Source of the DNA: Lachnospiraceae bacterium
GTDB taxonomy: Bacteria; Bacillota; Clostridia; Lachnospirales; Lachnospiraceae
NCBI GenBank assembly: GCA_900168235.1
Contig: FUZG01000002.1
Coordinates: forward strand, 186,001 to 250,000
Direction of reading: 5' to 3'
DNA length: 64,000 nucleotides
Below, one piece after another: positions 1 through 8,080 of the stretch (position 1 is its first letter; every line of letters starts with the position of its first letter). The notes under the pieces were generated by a model that was given only the letters and a program-made list of their open reading frames with translations, was not told where the DNA came from and did not search any database. A program made the position numbers and the translations under genes.

Positions 1-189
1 ATACAGGGTATACTTGAGGGCAGGGATGTCATGAAGGATCAGGAACAAAATTCCAACGGTGTAGGAGTCAGAAACGTTATTTCTAGACTCGAACTATACT
101 ACGGATCAGATGGACTTTTCGACATCAGAAGCGACGGAAAAGACAGCGGAACAGAGATAATCATAAATCTGCCCCGAAAGACGGAATGA
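1..189 (+). CDS. Sensor histidine kinase, C-terminal end (partial, 5' end outside window)
   Basis: Only the last 62 residues are present. They match the end of the HATPase domain of YesM/LytS-type sensor kinases: a GVGVRNVISRLELYYG segment (the G2/N-box-side motif of this family) followed by a GTEIIINLP strand and the stop. The stop is 12 bases before the next start, so it is the first member of a kinase-regulator-binding protein operon. Family knowledge says such kinases are membrane proteins with a HAMP linker that phosphorylate the adjacent AraC-type regulator; the sensing part is not in the window. By position it is the likely partner of the response regulator and XylF-like lipoprotein that follow. 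Confidence 0.85.
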   Translation: MQGILEGRDVMKDQEQNSNGVGVRNVISRLELYYGSDGLFDIRSDGKDSGTEIIINLPRKTE

Positions 190-201
190 GGAGAGAACTG
201 C

Positions 202-1800
202 ATGTATAAGATCCTTCTTGCAGACGATGAGGGAATAGTTATCGATTCCCTGAAAATGATAATACAGAAAAATTACGGAGCCCAGTGCGATATCGAGTCG
301 GCAAAGACCGGAAGGTCTGTGGTTGAAATGGCGGAGATGTTCCGGCCGGATATCATTTTTATGGACATACAGATGCCCGGTATAAATGGTATCGAGGCGA
401 TGAAGGAGATCCGAAAGACTAATCCCAAGGTAGTGTTCATAGTTGTCAGTGCCTACGACAAATTTGACTATGCCCGTGAAGCGTTGAACCTCGGCGCGCT
501 GGACTATATAAATAAGCCTTTTGACAGGCGGACGATACTGGATGTGCTGTCCCGCGCCATGGCAGGGCTTGATCAGGAAAAGAGGATCAGGAGTAAGAGC
601 CTTGAGATAAGGGAAAAAATGGAGACAGTCCAGCCTCTTATCGAAAACGGATTTGTCTATTCCATTCTTTTTCAGGACAATTTTGCAGAGGAAACAGAAA
701 ATTACAAAAATCTGCTGGATATAAAAGTGAACTACGGTTTCATGGAAGTCGTGGAGTTTGGTTCCGAGGAAGAGGGAAAGAAGCTCACAAATGCAGTGGG
801 AACAGGCATCAGACTTCAGAAACAGTATATAAATATCCGTGAGACCATAAGGGAATTTCAGGACTGTATAACGGGCAGCATGATGGGAAACAAGATAATG
901 CTGTTTGTTCCCGCGGACGTGCCGAAGTCGGACTACAATGACCGTACGGACCGTATCGAAAAATGCCGTGCCATGATAGACCGGCTTCAGGAGCGGTTTG
1001 AAGCGGAAGTACGTGTGGGAGTCGGCAGGATAAAGCCTATCGCAAAAATGGCGGACTCCTACCGTGAAGCGCTGGAAGCCCTGAATGTGGCGCCTTCAAG
1101 GGTGGCACATGCGGAAGATCTGCCTGTGGGATGTTCCTATGATTCGGATTATCCGATCGAGGTTGAAAACGCCCTTTTTGATGCAGTCGGAAACGGCAAC
1201 AGGGATCTGGCGGCGGAGAAGGCTGAGCAGTTTTTTGGCTGGATGGAGGAAAGCTATCCTGACCACCTCATGGACGTTCGATTGAAGTCACTGGAATTTG
1301 TGCTGCTAGCGGAAAAGAAAGCCTATGAATCCGGCGGACAGACCTACCACTTTACCAGCAGGACGGATTATCTGCCTACGGTGATGGGATTTGGGGATTT
1401 TTCAGACCTAAGACACTGGTTCGTGGTGCATATGTCCCAGGCAGCCATGGATGTAGCCACAAAGAAAGATGAGACCTCAGACGATCTGATATCAAGGGTA
1501 CGGAGCAGGATCGATCTGGAGTATTCGGGAGAGCTTTCCCTCGACCTTATCTCGCGGGATGAAAATGTGAGTTCGTATTATCTTTCAAGGCTTTTCAAGG
1601 AGGAAATGGGCGAAAACTTCATGGAGTATCTAACGGGAGTCCGCATCAATAAAGCAAAGGAGCTTATGAACAATACGGACAGACCCATGAAGGAAATATG
1701 CGTATCTGTCGGCTACAGTGATCCGAATTATTTCTCGAGGATATTCAAGAAAACAACGGGAATGACGCCGACGGAGTATAGGGAGGACAGGTTGAGATGA
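202..1800 (+). CDS. YesN-type response regulator, receiver plus AraC HTH
   Basis: A 532-residue cytoplasmic transcription regulator. Residues 1-120 form a CheY-like receiver: acidic pocket DD at 8-9, phospho-acceptor Asp55 in FMDIQMPG, Ser83 and Lys105 (INKPF). The long middle is typical of YesN proteins and has no recognisable catalytic motif. Residues about 430-532 form an AraC/XylS DNA-binding domain with two helix-turn-helix units (SSYYLSRLFKEEMG, then GYSDPNYFSRIFKKTTG). AGGAGAGA before ATG supports the start. Its stop overlaps the start of the next gene (ATGA), so the two are translationally coupled. It is predicted to activate the sugar transporter that begins at 3087; that target is inference from position. 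Confidence 0.92.
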   Translation: MYKILLADDEGIVIDSLKMIIQKNYGAQCDIESAKTGRSVVEMAEMFRPDIIFMDIQMPGINGIEAMKEIRKTNPKVVFIVVSAYDKFDYAREALNLGALDYINKPFDRRTILDVLSRAMAGLDQEKRIRSKSLEIREKMETVQPLIENGFVYSILFQDNFAEETENYKNLLDIKVNYGFMEVVEFGSEEEGKKLTNAVGTGIRLQKQYINIRETIREFQDCITGSMMGNKIMLFVPADVPKSDYNDRTDRIEKCRAMIDRLQERFEAEVRVGVGRIKPIAKMADSYREALEALNVAPSRVAHAEDLPVGCSYDSDYPIEVENALFDAVGNGNRDLAAEKAEQFFGWMEESYPDHLMDVRLKSLEFVLLAEKKAYESGGQTYHFTSRTDYLPTVMGFGDFSDLRHWFVVHMSQAAMDVATKKDETSDDLISRVRSRIDLEYSGELSLDLISRDENVSSYYLSRLFKEEMGENFMEYLTGVRINKAKELMNNTDRPMKEICVSVGYSDPNYFSRIFKKTTGMTPTEYREDRLR

Positions 1801-2849
1801 AAAAATCGGGGGGATTGATATTGGTCACAGCAGTCCTAATGGCGCTCGTGATGAGTGTCAGCGGATGTGCTGTAAAAAGCCAGACCGGTGTCGACCATAC
1901 GGAGGAGGCAAGCGCATCGGAGCGTATCCAGATAGGAGTGACTTTCGATTCGTTTATAAATGAACGCTGGCTTCGGGACAGGGACGTTTTTGTGTCCAGA
2001 GCACGGGAACTTGGTGCAGACGTAAATGTCCAGAATGCAAATGGGGACGTTAAGGAGCAGATCGATCAGATAGGATACTTTATCGACAAAAAAGTGGACG
2101 TTATCATGATCGTCGCGGTTGACTCTGCGTCTCTCGGTGATGTTGTAAAGAAAGCCCATGACCACAATATCCGGGTGATATCATATGACAGACTTGTTAC
2201 AGATTCGGGTACAGATCTGTATGTGTCATTTGATAATGAGGCGGTGGGAAAACTCATGGCTAATTCCATTATTGATTCGCTGCCCCACGGCGGACGTATC
2301 TTGAAGATCACCGGACCTGAAAAGGATCACAATGTTTCTCTGGTCAATGAGGGATTTGATAAACGGATACGAGGACATCAGATTTCCATAGTGGACGATT
2401 TTGCAGCACCATTTTGGAAAAGTGAAGAAGCCTACGATTATCTCAATGCTCATGAAGAGGACATGAGAGGTGTCCAGGCAATAATGTGCGGTAATGATGC
2501 CCTTGCGGGAGGCGTGATACAGTTCCTTGCGGAGAACCGCATGGCAGGACATGTGATCGTTACAGGACAGGACGCAGATCTGGATGCCTGCCAGCGGATA
2601 GCAGAGGGAACTCAGGCAATGACGGTATATAAGCCCATTGAGGAGCTTGCGGGAAAAGCTGCGGAATGTGCCGTAAAGATCGCTAAGGGTGAAGAGATAG
2701 AGGATTCGCTCACCATAAGCGATGGAACATATGATGTTCCATACGTCAGACTGGAGCCCCAGAGCGTGAATCGGGACAATCTTGACTCAGTGATAATAGA
2801 CAGCGGATTCCATATGCGGGAGGACGTATATCTGCATATGGAGAGATGA
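1797..2849 (+). CDS. XylF-like sugar-binding lipoprotein, probable sensor component
   Basis: A 350-residue lipoprotein: signal peptide with lipobox VSGC and Cys24, then a periplasmic-binding-protein type I fold. It resembles D-xylose-binding XylF along its length, including an ERWLRDRDVFV-like ligand segment, ISYDRLV, YVSFDNEAVG and VTGQDADLDACQRIAEGTQ. It overlaps the regulator by 4 bases and is followed by a terminator, so it belongs to the kinase/regulator operon and not to the transporter operon downstream. In Clostridium beijerinckii a XylF paralogue (XylFII) binds xylose outside the cell and activates a LytS kinase; this gene has the same neighbourhood, so a sensory role is inferred. 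A plain uptake binding protein is the alternative. Confidence 0.82.
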   Translation: MKKSGGLILVTAVLMALVMSVSGCAVKSQTGVDHTEEASASERIQIGVTFDSFINERWLRDRDVFVSRARELGADVNVQNANGDVKEQIDQIGYFIDKKVDVIMIVAVDSASLGDVVKKAHDHNIRVISYDRLVTDSGTDLYVSFDNEAVGKLMANSIIDSLPHGGRILKITGPEKDHNVSLVNEGFDKRIRGHQISIVDDFAAPFWKSEEAYDYLNAHEEDMRGVQAIMCGNDALAGGVIQFLAENRMAGHVIVTGQDADLDACQRIAEGTQAMTVYKPIEELAGKAAECAVKIAKGEEIEDSLTISDGTYDVPYVRLEPQSVNRDNLDSVIIDSGFHMREDVYLHMER

Positions 2850-2880
2850 GGCTGGACAGTTTTTTGTACAGAAATGTCAA

Positions 2881-2898
2881 ACAAGTGCTAGTACTTGT
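2881..2898. promoter_or_regulatory. Near-perfect 18-bp palindrome, possible operator
   Basis: ACAAGTGCT/AGTACTTGT reads as an inverted repeat with a single mismatch and a central CTAG. It sits just before the terminator, in the gap ahead of the chvE-like gene. It could be an operator or simply a small hairpin; no regulator is assigned. Confidence 0.3.
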
Positions 2899-2911
2899 TA
2901 AAATATGCTAT

Positions 2912-2947
2912 AAAAGTGTGCGTTACATGTAGTAACGTGCACTTTTT
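2912..2947 (+). terminator. Intrinsic terminator after the XylF-like gene
   Basis: A stem of about 15 bp (AAAGTGTGCGTTAC pairing with GTAACGTGCACTTT, two G-U pairs), a 5-nt loop, and a T5 tract. It separates the sensing operon from the transporter operon. Confidence 0.85.
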
Positions 2948-3004
2948 GCATTATATGAGCAAAAAGTTCCTGTTTTATTCCGTTATTCTGTATGTTAATC
3001 TCTA

Positions 3005-3051
3005 TTTGCGGCGGAAATGATTGTTCAAGATGAACATCGGAAATCCGCAAA
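3005..3051 (+). promoter_or_regulatory. Imperfect stem-loop in the leader of the binding-protein gene
   Basis: TTTGCGG (3005-3011) can pair with CCGCAAA (3045-3051), enclosing an inner GTTCA-AGA-TGAAC hairpin. It lies 35 bases before the start codon of the chvE-like gene. Possible mRNA-stabilising 5' structure or operator; I see no known riboswitch pattern. Confidence 0.3.
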
Positions 3052-3086
3052 GAGGTTTTTCTTTACAAAACAGGGAGGAAAGAAAA

Positions 3087-4331
3087 ATGAAGAAAAAGTT
3101 AGTTAGTGCACTTCTTTCAGCAACAATGGTAGCATCACTTCTTGCAGGATGCGGAAACAATGCTTCAAACAGCGCTCCGGCTTCTGAGGCAGCTCCGGCT
3201 TCCGAGGCAGCTCCGGCCAGCGAAGCAGCTCCGGCTTCCGAGGCAGCTCCGGCTTCTGAGGCAGCTCCTGAAGCTAACGCAGCAGCAGGCGACATGACAA
3301 TCGGTATCGCAATGCCGACAAAGTCCCTTGAGAGATGGAATCGTGATGGTTCTTACCTTGAGGAGCAGTTCAAGTCAAGAGGATACAACGTAGAGCTTAC
3401 ATATTCTGATAACAAGATCGACCAGCAGGTTAAGGATATCGAAGGTCTTATCGCTGATAACGTAAACCTTCTCGTTATCGCTGCTATCGACGGTGAGTCC
3501 CTTTCACAGGTTCTTGCAGAGGCAAAGGAATCCGGAATCCCGGTTGTTTCCTATGACCGTCTGATCATGAACACAGATGCAGTCAGCTACTATGTATCTT
3601 TCGATAACTACACAGTTGGTACTCTTCAGGGCCAGTACGTTATCGATCAGCTCGACCTCGACAACGCAGGCGACAAGACATACAACATCGAGTTCACAGC
3701 AGGTGATCCGGCTGATAACAACGCAGGCTTCTTCTTCAACGGTGCTTATGACACTCTGAAGCCTTACATCGATGCTGGTACTCTGGTAATTCCTTCTGGC
3801 CAGTCAACATTTGATCAGGTTGCTACAAAGCAGTGGGATACAGCTACAGCTATGACACGTATGCAGAACATCCTTGCTTCTAACTACTCTGATGGAACTC
3901 AGCTTGACGTTGCTCTTTGCTCCAATGACTCCACAGCACTTGGTGTTACACAGGCTATCGAGTCTGACTACGCTGGAACAAACACAGTTATCATCACTGG
4001 TCAGGACGGTGACGAGGCTAACCTCGCAAACGTTGTTGACGGCAAGCAGAGCATGACAGTTTATAAGGCAGTTGCAAACGAGGCAGTTGCTACACTTGAT
4101 CTTGCAGACGCTATCCTTAAGGGCGAGACACCTGATGCAGGTCTTATCGATTCTGCTGGATGGAGCTTCGACTGCGCATATGATACAGAGTCCTATAACA
4201 ACGGCACAGGCATCATTCCTTCTTACCTGCTCGTTCCTACAGTTGTAACAACTGAGAACCTTCAGAAGGAGCTTGTTGACACTGGTTATTACACAATGGG
4301 CGATGATGGATATCCGCACCCTGTACAGTAA
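3087..4331 (+). CDS. chvE: ChvE-like multiple-monosaccharide-binding lipoprotein
   Basis: A 414-residue lipoprotein that captures sugars for the MmsA/MmsB transporter. Signal peptide with lipobox LAGC and Cys22, then a low-complexity Ala/Pro/Ser/Glu linker with five APASEA units, then a type I binding-protein fold. Characteristic segments include PTKSLERWNRDG, VSYDRLI, YYVSFDNYTVG, TAGDPADNNAG and ITGQDGDEANL, which match the Agrobacterium ChvE group (xylose, arabinose, galactose, glucose). The start at 3087 is chosen over an upstream in-frame ATG because it has GGGAGGA at good spacing and begins the signal peptide. A strong terminator-like hairpin separates it from the ATPase gene, which would make binding protein more abundant than transporter. 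Confidence 0.88.
   Translation: MKKKLVSALLSATMVASLLAGCGNNASNSAPASEAAPASEAAPASEAAPASEAAPASEAAPEANAAAGDMTIGIAMPTKSLERWNRDGSYLEEQFKSRGYNVELTYSDNKIDQQVKDIEGLIADNVNLLVIAAIDGESLSQVLAEAKESGIPVVSYDRLIMNTDAVSYYVSFDNYTVGTLQGQYVIDQLDLDNAGDKTYNIEFTAGDPADNNAGFFFNGAYDTLKPYIDAGTLVIPSGQSTFDQVATKQWDTATAMTRMQNILASNYSDGTQLDVALCSNDSTALGVTQAIESDYAGTNTVIITGQDGDEANLANVVDGKQSMTVYKAVANEAVATLDLADAILKGETPDAGLIDSAGWSFDCAYDTESYNNGTGIIPSYLLVPTVVTTENLQKELVDTGYYTMGDDGYPHPVQ
3174..3263 (+). repeat. Five 18-bp tandem units coding the APASEA linker
   Basis: Five consecutive 18-base units (GCTCCGGCTTCTGAGGCA and close variants) encode Ala-Pro-Ala-Ser-Glu-Ala. They form the flexible spacer between the lipidated Cys and the sugar-binding domain. 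Differences between units are mostly synonymous, so the peptide appears to be under selection. Confidence 0.9.
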
Positions 4332-4384
4332 TAACGTTTCGGATATGTAAATATCCAAAACCCGACCTTCGATAAAGGTTGATC

Positions 4385-4416
4385 GCGGGCGGGGCAAAAA
4401 AGTGCCCCGTCCGTTT
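4385..4416 (+). terminator. GC-rich intercistronic terminator/attenuator between chvE and mmsA
   Basis: CGGGCGGGGC pairs with GCCCCGTCCG around an A-rich loop, followed by TTTT. It lies between the binding-protein gene and the ATPase gene of one transporter, where partial termination would set the ratio of the products. Confidence 0.8.
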
Positions 4417-4486
4417 TGTATGAAAAAAGCTGAATCAAAAAACCTGCTGCGTGGCAGAAAACGGCTTCACACGAGGAGGTATTCGT

Positions 4487-6046
4487 TTGTCTGATTATAT
4501 TCTGGAAATGAAAAGCATTGTTAAAGAGTATCCGGGTGTTAAGGCTCTTAACAATGTAAATTTTAAGGTAGAACGTGGAGAGATCCATGCACTGGTTGGG
4601 GAGAACGGTGCTGGTAAATCTACTCTGATGAAGGTACTATCCGGTGAGATCCCGCATGGACAGTATACCGGACAGGTTATATACAATGGACAGGAGTGTA
4701 AGTTCACTAATCTGAAGGATTCCGAGAAAGAAGGGATCGTTGTTATCCATCAGGAACTTGCGCTTATCCCTGAACTTACAATAGCGGAAAATATGTTCCT
4801 TGGTAATGAGCGCAGAAATTCATTAGGCGTCATTAACTGGAATGAAACATATAAACAGGCTCAGGAAGCTATGCACAGAGTTGGTCTGAAGGAGACATCT
4901 TCTGTGCTCATCAAGGATATCGGTACAGGTAAGCAGCAGCTTGTTGAGATCGCGAAAGCCCTCAGTAAGAACGTTAAGCTTCTGGTACTCGATGAGCCTA
5001 CTTCTTCACTTAATGAAGAAGATTCCAAGATGCTTCTGGATATGCTCCTCGGCTTTAAGAAGGAAGGTGTGACAAGTATCATCATCACACATAAGCTGAA
5101 TGAGGTAGCATATTGTGCTGATAACATCACAGTCCTTCGAGATGGTTCCACTATCGAGACTATCCCGAATCCTGAGCACAATATCGATGAGGAACGTATC
5201 ATCAAGGGAATGGTTGGACGAGAGCTTACAGACCGTTACCCGACACGTGAGCACAACATCGGTAAGGAAGTACTTTTCGAGGTAAAAGACTGGACAGTTT
5301 ATCATCCGGTTTATACAGAAAAGTGTGTTGATAAAAACATCAGCTTCAAGGTTCATGCAGGCGAGATCATCGGTTTCTCAGGTCTCCAGGGTGCCGGCAG
5401 AACCGAGCTCGCAAAGAGTCTATTTGGTAAGAGCTACGGAAGTAAGATCAGCGGTCATGAGTACATAAAGGGTAAGGAAGTTTTCCTTAAGAATGAGCAT
5501 GACGCCATCGAGCACGGTCTCGCATATGCAACTGAGGACCGAAAGACTGATGGACTGATCCTGAGCGATACCATCTCAAAGAACACAACTATGGCAAAGA
5601 TGGAAAAGATCGCAAGCAAATGGGGAATTATAGATACAGCCAAGGAAAAGAAGGTTGCTCAGGAATACGCAGCAGCTATGAAGACAAAGACTCCCAGCGT
5701 GGAACAGCATGTTGGTAATCTTTCCGGTGGTAACCAGCAGAAGGTGCTCCTGTCAAAGTGGCTCTTCGCTGATCCGGATATCCTGATCCTTGACGAACCT
5801 ACAAGAGGTATCGATGTAGGTGCGAAGTATGAAATCTACGGAATCATGAACGATATGGTAAAGCAGGGTAAAGCTGTTATCATGATCTCTTCCGAGCTTC
5901 CTGAACTGCTCGGTATGTGTGACCGTATTTACGTAATGAATGAAGGCAGAATGGCGGGAGAATTTTCCGCTGAAGAGGCTACACAGGAGAGGATCATGAG
6001 TGCGATCCTTTCAAACAGTAACGAAGCTAAGGAGGCAAACGCATGA
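4487..6046 (+). CDS. mmsA: Multiple-monosaccharide ABC transporter ATP-binding protein (MmsA/GguA)
   Basis: A 519-residue tandem ATPase of the sugar CUT2 family. First domain: Walker A GENGAGKST at 38-46, Walker B LLVLDEPTSSL, and a modified signature GTGKQQLVE. Second domain: degenerate Walker A GLQGAGRTE, canonical signature LSGGNQQK, Walker B LILDEPTRGID. It powers import through MmsB. The start is TTG at 4487, chosen because GAGGAGG lies 8 bases upstream and the product begins like its homologues; a GTG further upstream lacks such a site. Its stop overlaps the permease start (ATGA), indicating tight coupling. Confidence 0.93.
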   Translation: MSDYILEMKSIVKEYPGVKALNNVNFKVERGEIHALVGENGAGKSTLMKVLSGEIPHGQYTGQVIYNGQECKFTNLKDSEKEGIVVIHQELALIPELTIAENMFLGNERRNSLGVINWNETYKQAQEAMHRVGLKETSSVLIKDIGTGKQQLVEIAKALSKNVKLLVLDEPTSSLNEEDSKMLLDMLLGFKKEGVTSIIITHKLNEVAYCADNITVLRDGSTIETIPNPEHNIDEERIIKGMVGRELTDRYPTREHNIGKEVLFEVKDWTVYHPVYTEKCVDKNISFKVHAGEIIGFSGLQGAGRTELAKSLFGKSYGSKISGHEYIKGKEVFLKNEHDAIEHGLAYATEDRKTDGLILSDTISKNTTMAKMEKIASKWGIIDTAKEKKVAQEYAAAMKTKTPSVEQHVGNLSGGNQQKVLLSKWLFADPDILILDEPTRGIDVGAKYEIYGIMNDMVKQGKAVIMISSELPELLGMCDRIYVMNEGRMAGEFSAEEATQERIMSAILSNSNEAKEANA

Positions 6047-7200
6047 ACGCAACTGCTTATATAAAAAAATATACGATGATCATTGCGCTGGTCGTTGTAT
6101 TTATCTTCTTCACGATCCTGACCGGCGGTAAGCTGATCCTGGCTCAGAACATTTCAAACCTGCTCCTGCAGAACGCTTACGTTCTTGTAATGGCATGCAG
6201 TATGTTACTTTGTATCCTGACCGGTGGTAACGTTGACCTTTCCGTAGGTTCAACACTCTGCCTTTCAGCAGCACTTTCAGCTAAGCTGATGGATCTTGGT
6301 CAGCCGCCTGTAGTAGCTATCGCCTGCTCACTTTGCGTAGCAGCAGCTATCGGTATCTTCAACGGTTACATGATCGGTTATGTTCACATCCCGCCTTTCA
6401 TCTGTACACTGGCTGGTATGTTCCTTTTCAGAGGTCTTGCAAGAGTCGTACTTGACTCCAGAACAATTTCCTTCATGAACAAGGACTTCCTGAACATCTT
6501 CACATCCTACATCACAATCCCGGGTGTAGATCAGAAGGGTAACTGTGTATCAGCTCTGGTTGTTGGTATCCTCGTTGCTATCGGAATCACAATCGCTACT
6601 TTCGTAAGTTACAATTCTAAGAAGGCACGCGGTTATGCAGTTGGTTCTTTCGTAGCTTCTATGGGAAAGATCATTCTCATTGATGTTCTTGTTATCGCTT
6701 ACGCTTGGAAGCTCATGCATTACAAGGGAATCCCGGTAATGCTCGTATGGATTCTCATCGTTGTTCTTACATTCGCATTTATCACAAGTTCTACAGTATT
6801 CGGACGTTATTTCTACGCAGTTGGTGGTAACGAGAAAGCTACAAAGCTTTCCGGTATCGACCCCAGAAAGGTTTACTTCTGGGCATACTTCCTTATGAGC
6901 CTTCTGGCTGGTCTGTCCGGTCTTCTCGTAGGTGCAAGAATCGGTTCTGTTGACGGTAACATGGGTAACTCCTATGAGATGGACGCTATCGCATCCTGCT
7001 TCATCGGTGGAGCAAGTGCTTACGGCGGATCCGGTACAGTTCCGGGCATCATGGTTGGTGCTATCCTTCTCGGTGTTATTAACCAGGGTATGTCAATCTA
7101 CGGTCTTCCGGACCAGTGGCAGTACGTAGTCAAGGGTGCAGTCCTCCTGCTGGCAGTTGTATTCGACGTAGTAAGTAACCACAAGACCGGTAAGTCATGA
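6043..7200 (+). CDS. mmsB: Multiple-monosaccharide ABC transporter permease (MmsB/GguB)
   Basis: A 385-residue integral membrane protein with about 9-10 hydrophobic segments, BPD_transp_2 (CUT2) family. Hallmarks are LLCILTGGNVDLSVGS near residue 60 and YEMDAIASCFIGGASAYGGSGT near residue 310. It is longer than RbsC-type permeases because of an extra stretch around residues 160-230, as is usual for GguB/MmsB. Coupled to the ATPase gene by a 4-base overlap; last gene of the transporter operon. Confidence 0.92.
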   Translation: MNATAYIKKYTMIIALVVVFIFFTILTGGKLILAQNISNLLLQNAYVLVMACSMLLCILTGGNVDLSVGSTLCLSAALSAKLMDLGQPPVVAIACSLCVAAAIGIFNGYMIGYVHIPPFICTLAGMFLFRGLARVVLDSRTISFMNKDFLNIFTSYITIPGVDQKGNCVSALVVGILVAIGITIATFVSYNSKKARGYAVGSFVASMGKIILIDVLVIAYAWKLMHYKGIPVMLVWILIVVLTFAFITSSTVFGRYFYAVGGNEKATKLSGIDPRKVYFWAYFLMSLLAGLSGLLVGARIGSVDGNMGNSYEMDAIASCFIGGASAYGGSGTVPGIMVGAILLGVINQGMSIYGLPDQWQYVVKGAVLLLAVVFDVVSNHKTGKS

Positions 7201-7236
7201 TATGCCGATAAATTTAATCTGATAGTAAGTCATGAT
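7190..7236 (+). repeat. 12-bp direct repeat across the mmsB stop codon
   Basis: GTAAGTCATGAT occurs at 7190-7201, covering the last codons and the stop, and again at 7225-7236 in the spacer. It looks like a short local duplication. Confidence 0.6.
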
Positions 7237-7516
7237 TCTCCCTTAATCAGACATTACTGTATAGGTGCTGTGTTCAGCACAGTTCCAAAATCCAAAAAGA
7301 GAGCCATCGCAGTTTTGCGGTGGCTCTCTTGCTGTGTGTAAAAGTGACGCCCGCGAGGAGAGGTGTTTGACTTCTATGATCTAAATACTAAAATATTTTT
7401 TAGAAAAATGCGTGGATATTATACAGCATTAAATCAGATATAAATATGTGTTTGCAGAGATGAAATATTGATGTTTATCGGTCTAGAGCATTTCTGTGAA
7501 GAAAGAGACGGTGTGT
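7201..7516. other. 316-bp gap between mmsB and the next gene
   Basis: Contains the second copy of the 12-bp repeat, a small hairpin GTGCTG-TGTT-CAGCAC (7265-7280), the hairpin at 7297-7330 and then AT-rich DNA (7375-7500). That stretch probably carries a promoter for 7517, but I could not place convincing -35/-10 boxes. No coding potential seen. Confidence 0.6.
7297..7330. terminator. Probable terminator after the mms operon
   Basis: AGAGAGCCATCGC pairs with GCGGTGGCTCTCT around a short loop. The T tract after it on the plus strand is weak, while the minus strand has a better one (TTTTTGG), so its strength and direction are uncertain. Confidence 0.6.
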
Positions 7517-8059
7517 ATGTTTAAGATTTTAAGGGAAAATCCAAATACGGCAGAAAATGAATACATCTGCAAGGTGTTAAAAAGCTGGTATTGTCCGGTC
7601 TGGATGACAAGGTTTGTCGGACTTGGAATGGCAATTCTGGGACTGATATTTGTGCGGATGTTTGCGGCGATCATTGCACAGTCAGTAACCGGAGGAGAAG
7701 AGCATGTATTTCTCCTGGGGCTTGTGTCATCAGCAGTGCTGATAATGATCGCCGGATTTTTCATTATGGCATATTTCTTTGCTATAGGTGTGCCAAATAA
7801 AAGAAAAAGAATGATCAGAGCAGTTGATCTCGGAAATGTGAGGATCAGTCATATTGAAATCATAAGCTGCCGCACGACATCATCGGGACCGGTATGGGTG
7901 AAATCATTCGTGGCAGAAGACGGTAAGACGTATGATAAGTATTGTGTCTTAAAAGGTCGCTGGGGCAGAGCTCCATATAAACGAGGCATAGTTTATGAAG
8001 TAGTAGAAGGTGAAAAAGTTCTGGACCGTGGAGTGATGCCTGTAATGGCAGCATATTGA
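7517..8059 (+). CDS. Unknown membrane protein with two transmembrane segments
   Basis: About 180 residues if translation starts at ATG 7517; an in-frame GTG at 7496 would add seven residues. Neither has a clear ribosome site. Two hydrophobic segments (about residues 32-55 and 65-92) are followed by a soluble C-terminal part of about 80 residues, rich in beta-type sequence with a conserved-looking KSFVAEDGKTYDKYCVLKG stretch. I do not recognise the family. It is convergent with the kinase gene on the minus strand (21 bases apart) and appears monocistronic. No function is proposed. Confidence 0.6.
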   Translation: MFKILRENPNTAENEYICKVLKSWYCPVWMTRFVGLGMAILGLIFVRMFAAIIAQSVTGGEEHVFLLGLVSSAVLIMIAGFFIMAYFFAIGVPNKRKRMIRAVDLGNVRISHIEIISCRTTSSGPVWVKSFVAEDGKTYDKYCVLKGRWGRAPYKRGIVYEVVEGEKVLDRGVMPVMAAY

Positions 8060-8080
8060 TCCATTGGTGGTTTTATATAT

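Noticed and set aside
3174-3263. Tandem 18-bp repeats as a CRISPR array
   Set aside because: Units are contiguous without spacers and lie in frame in a lipoprotein gene.
3804-4397. 197-codon minus-strand frame across the chvE-like gene
   Set aside because: Shadow frame caused by codon bias of the real gene; no start signal.
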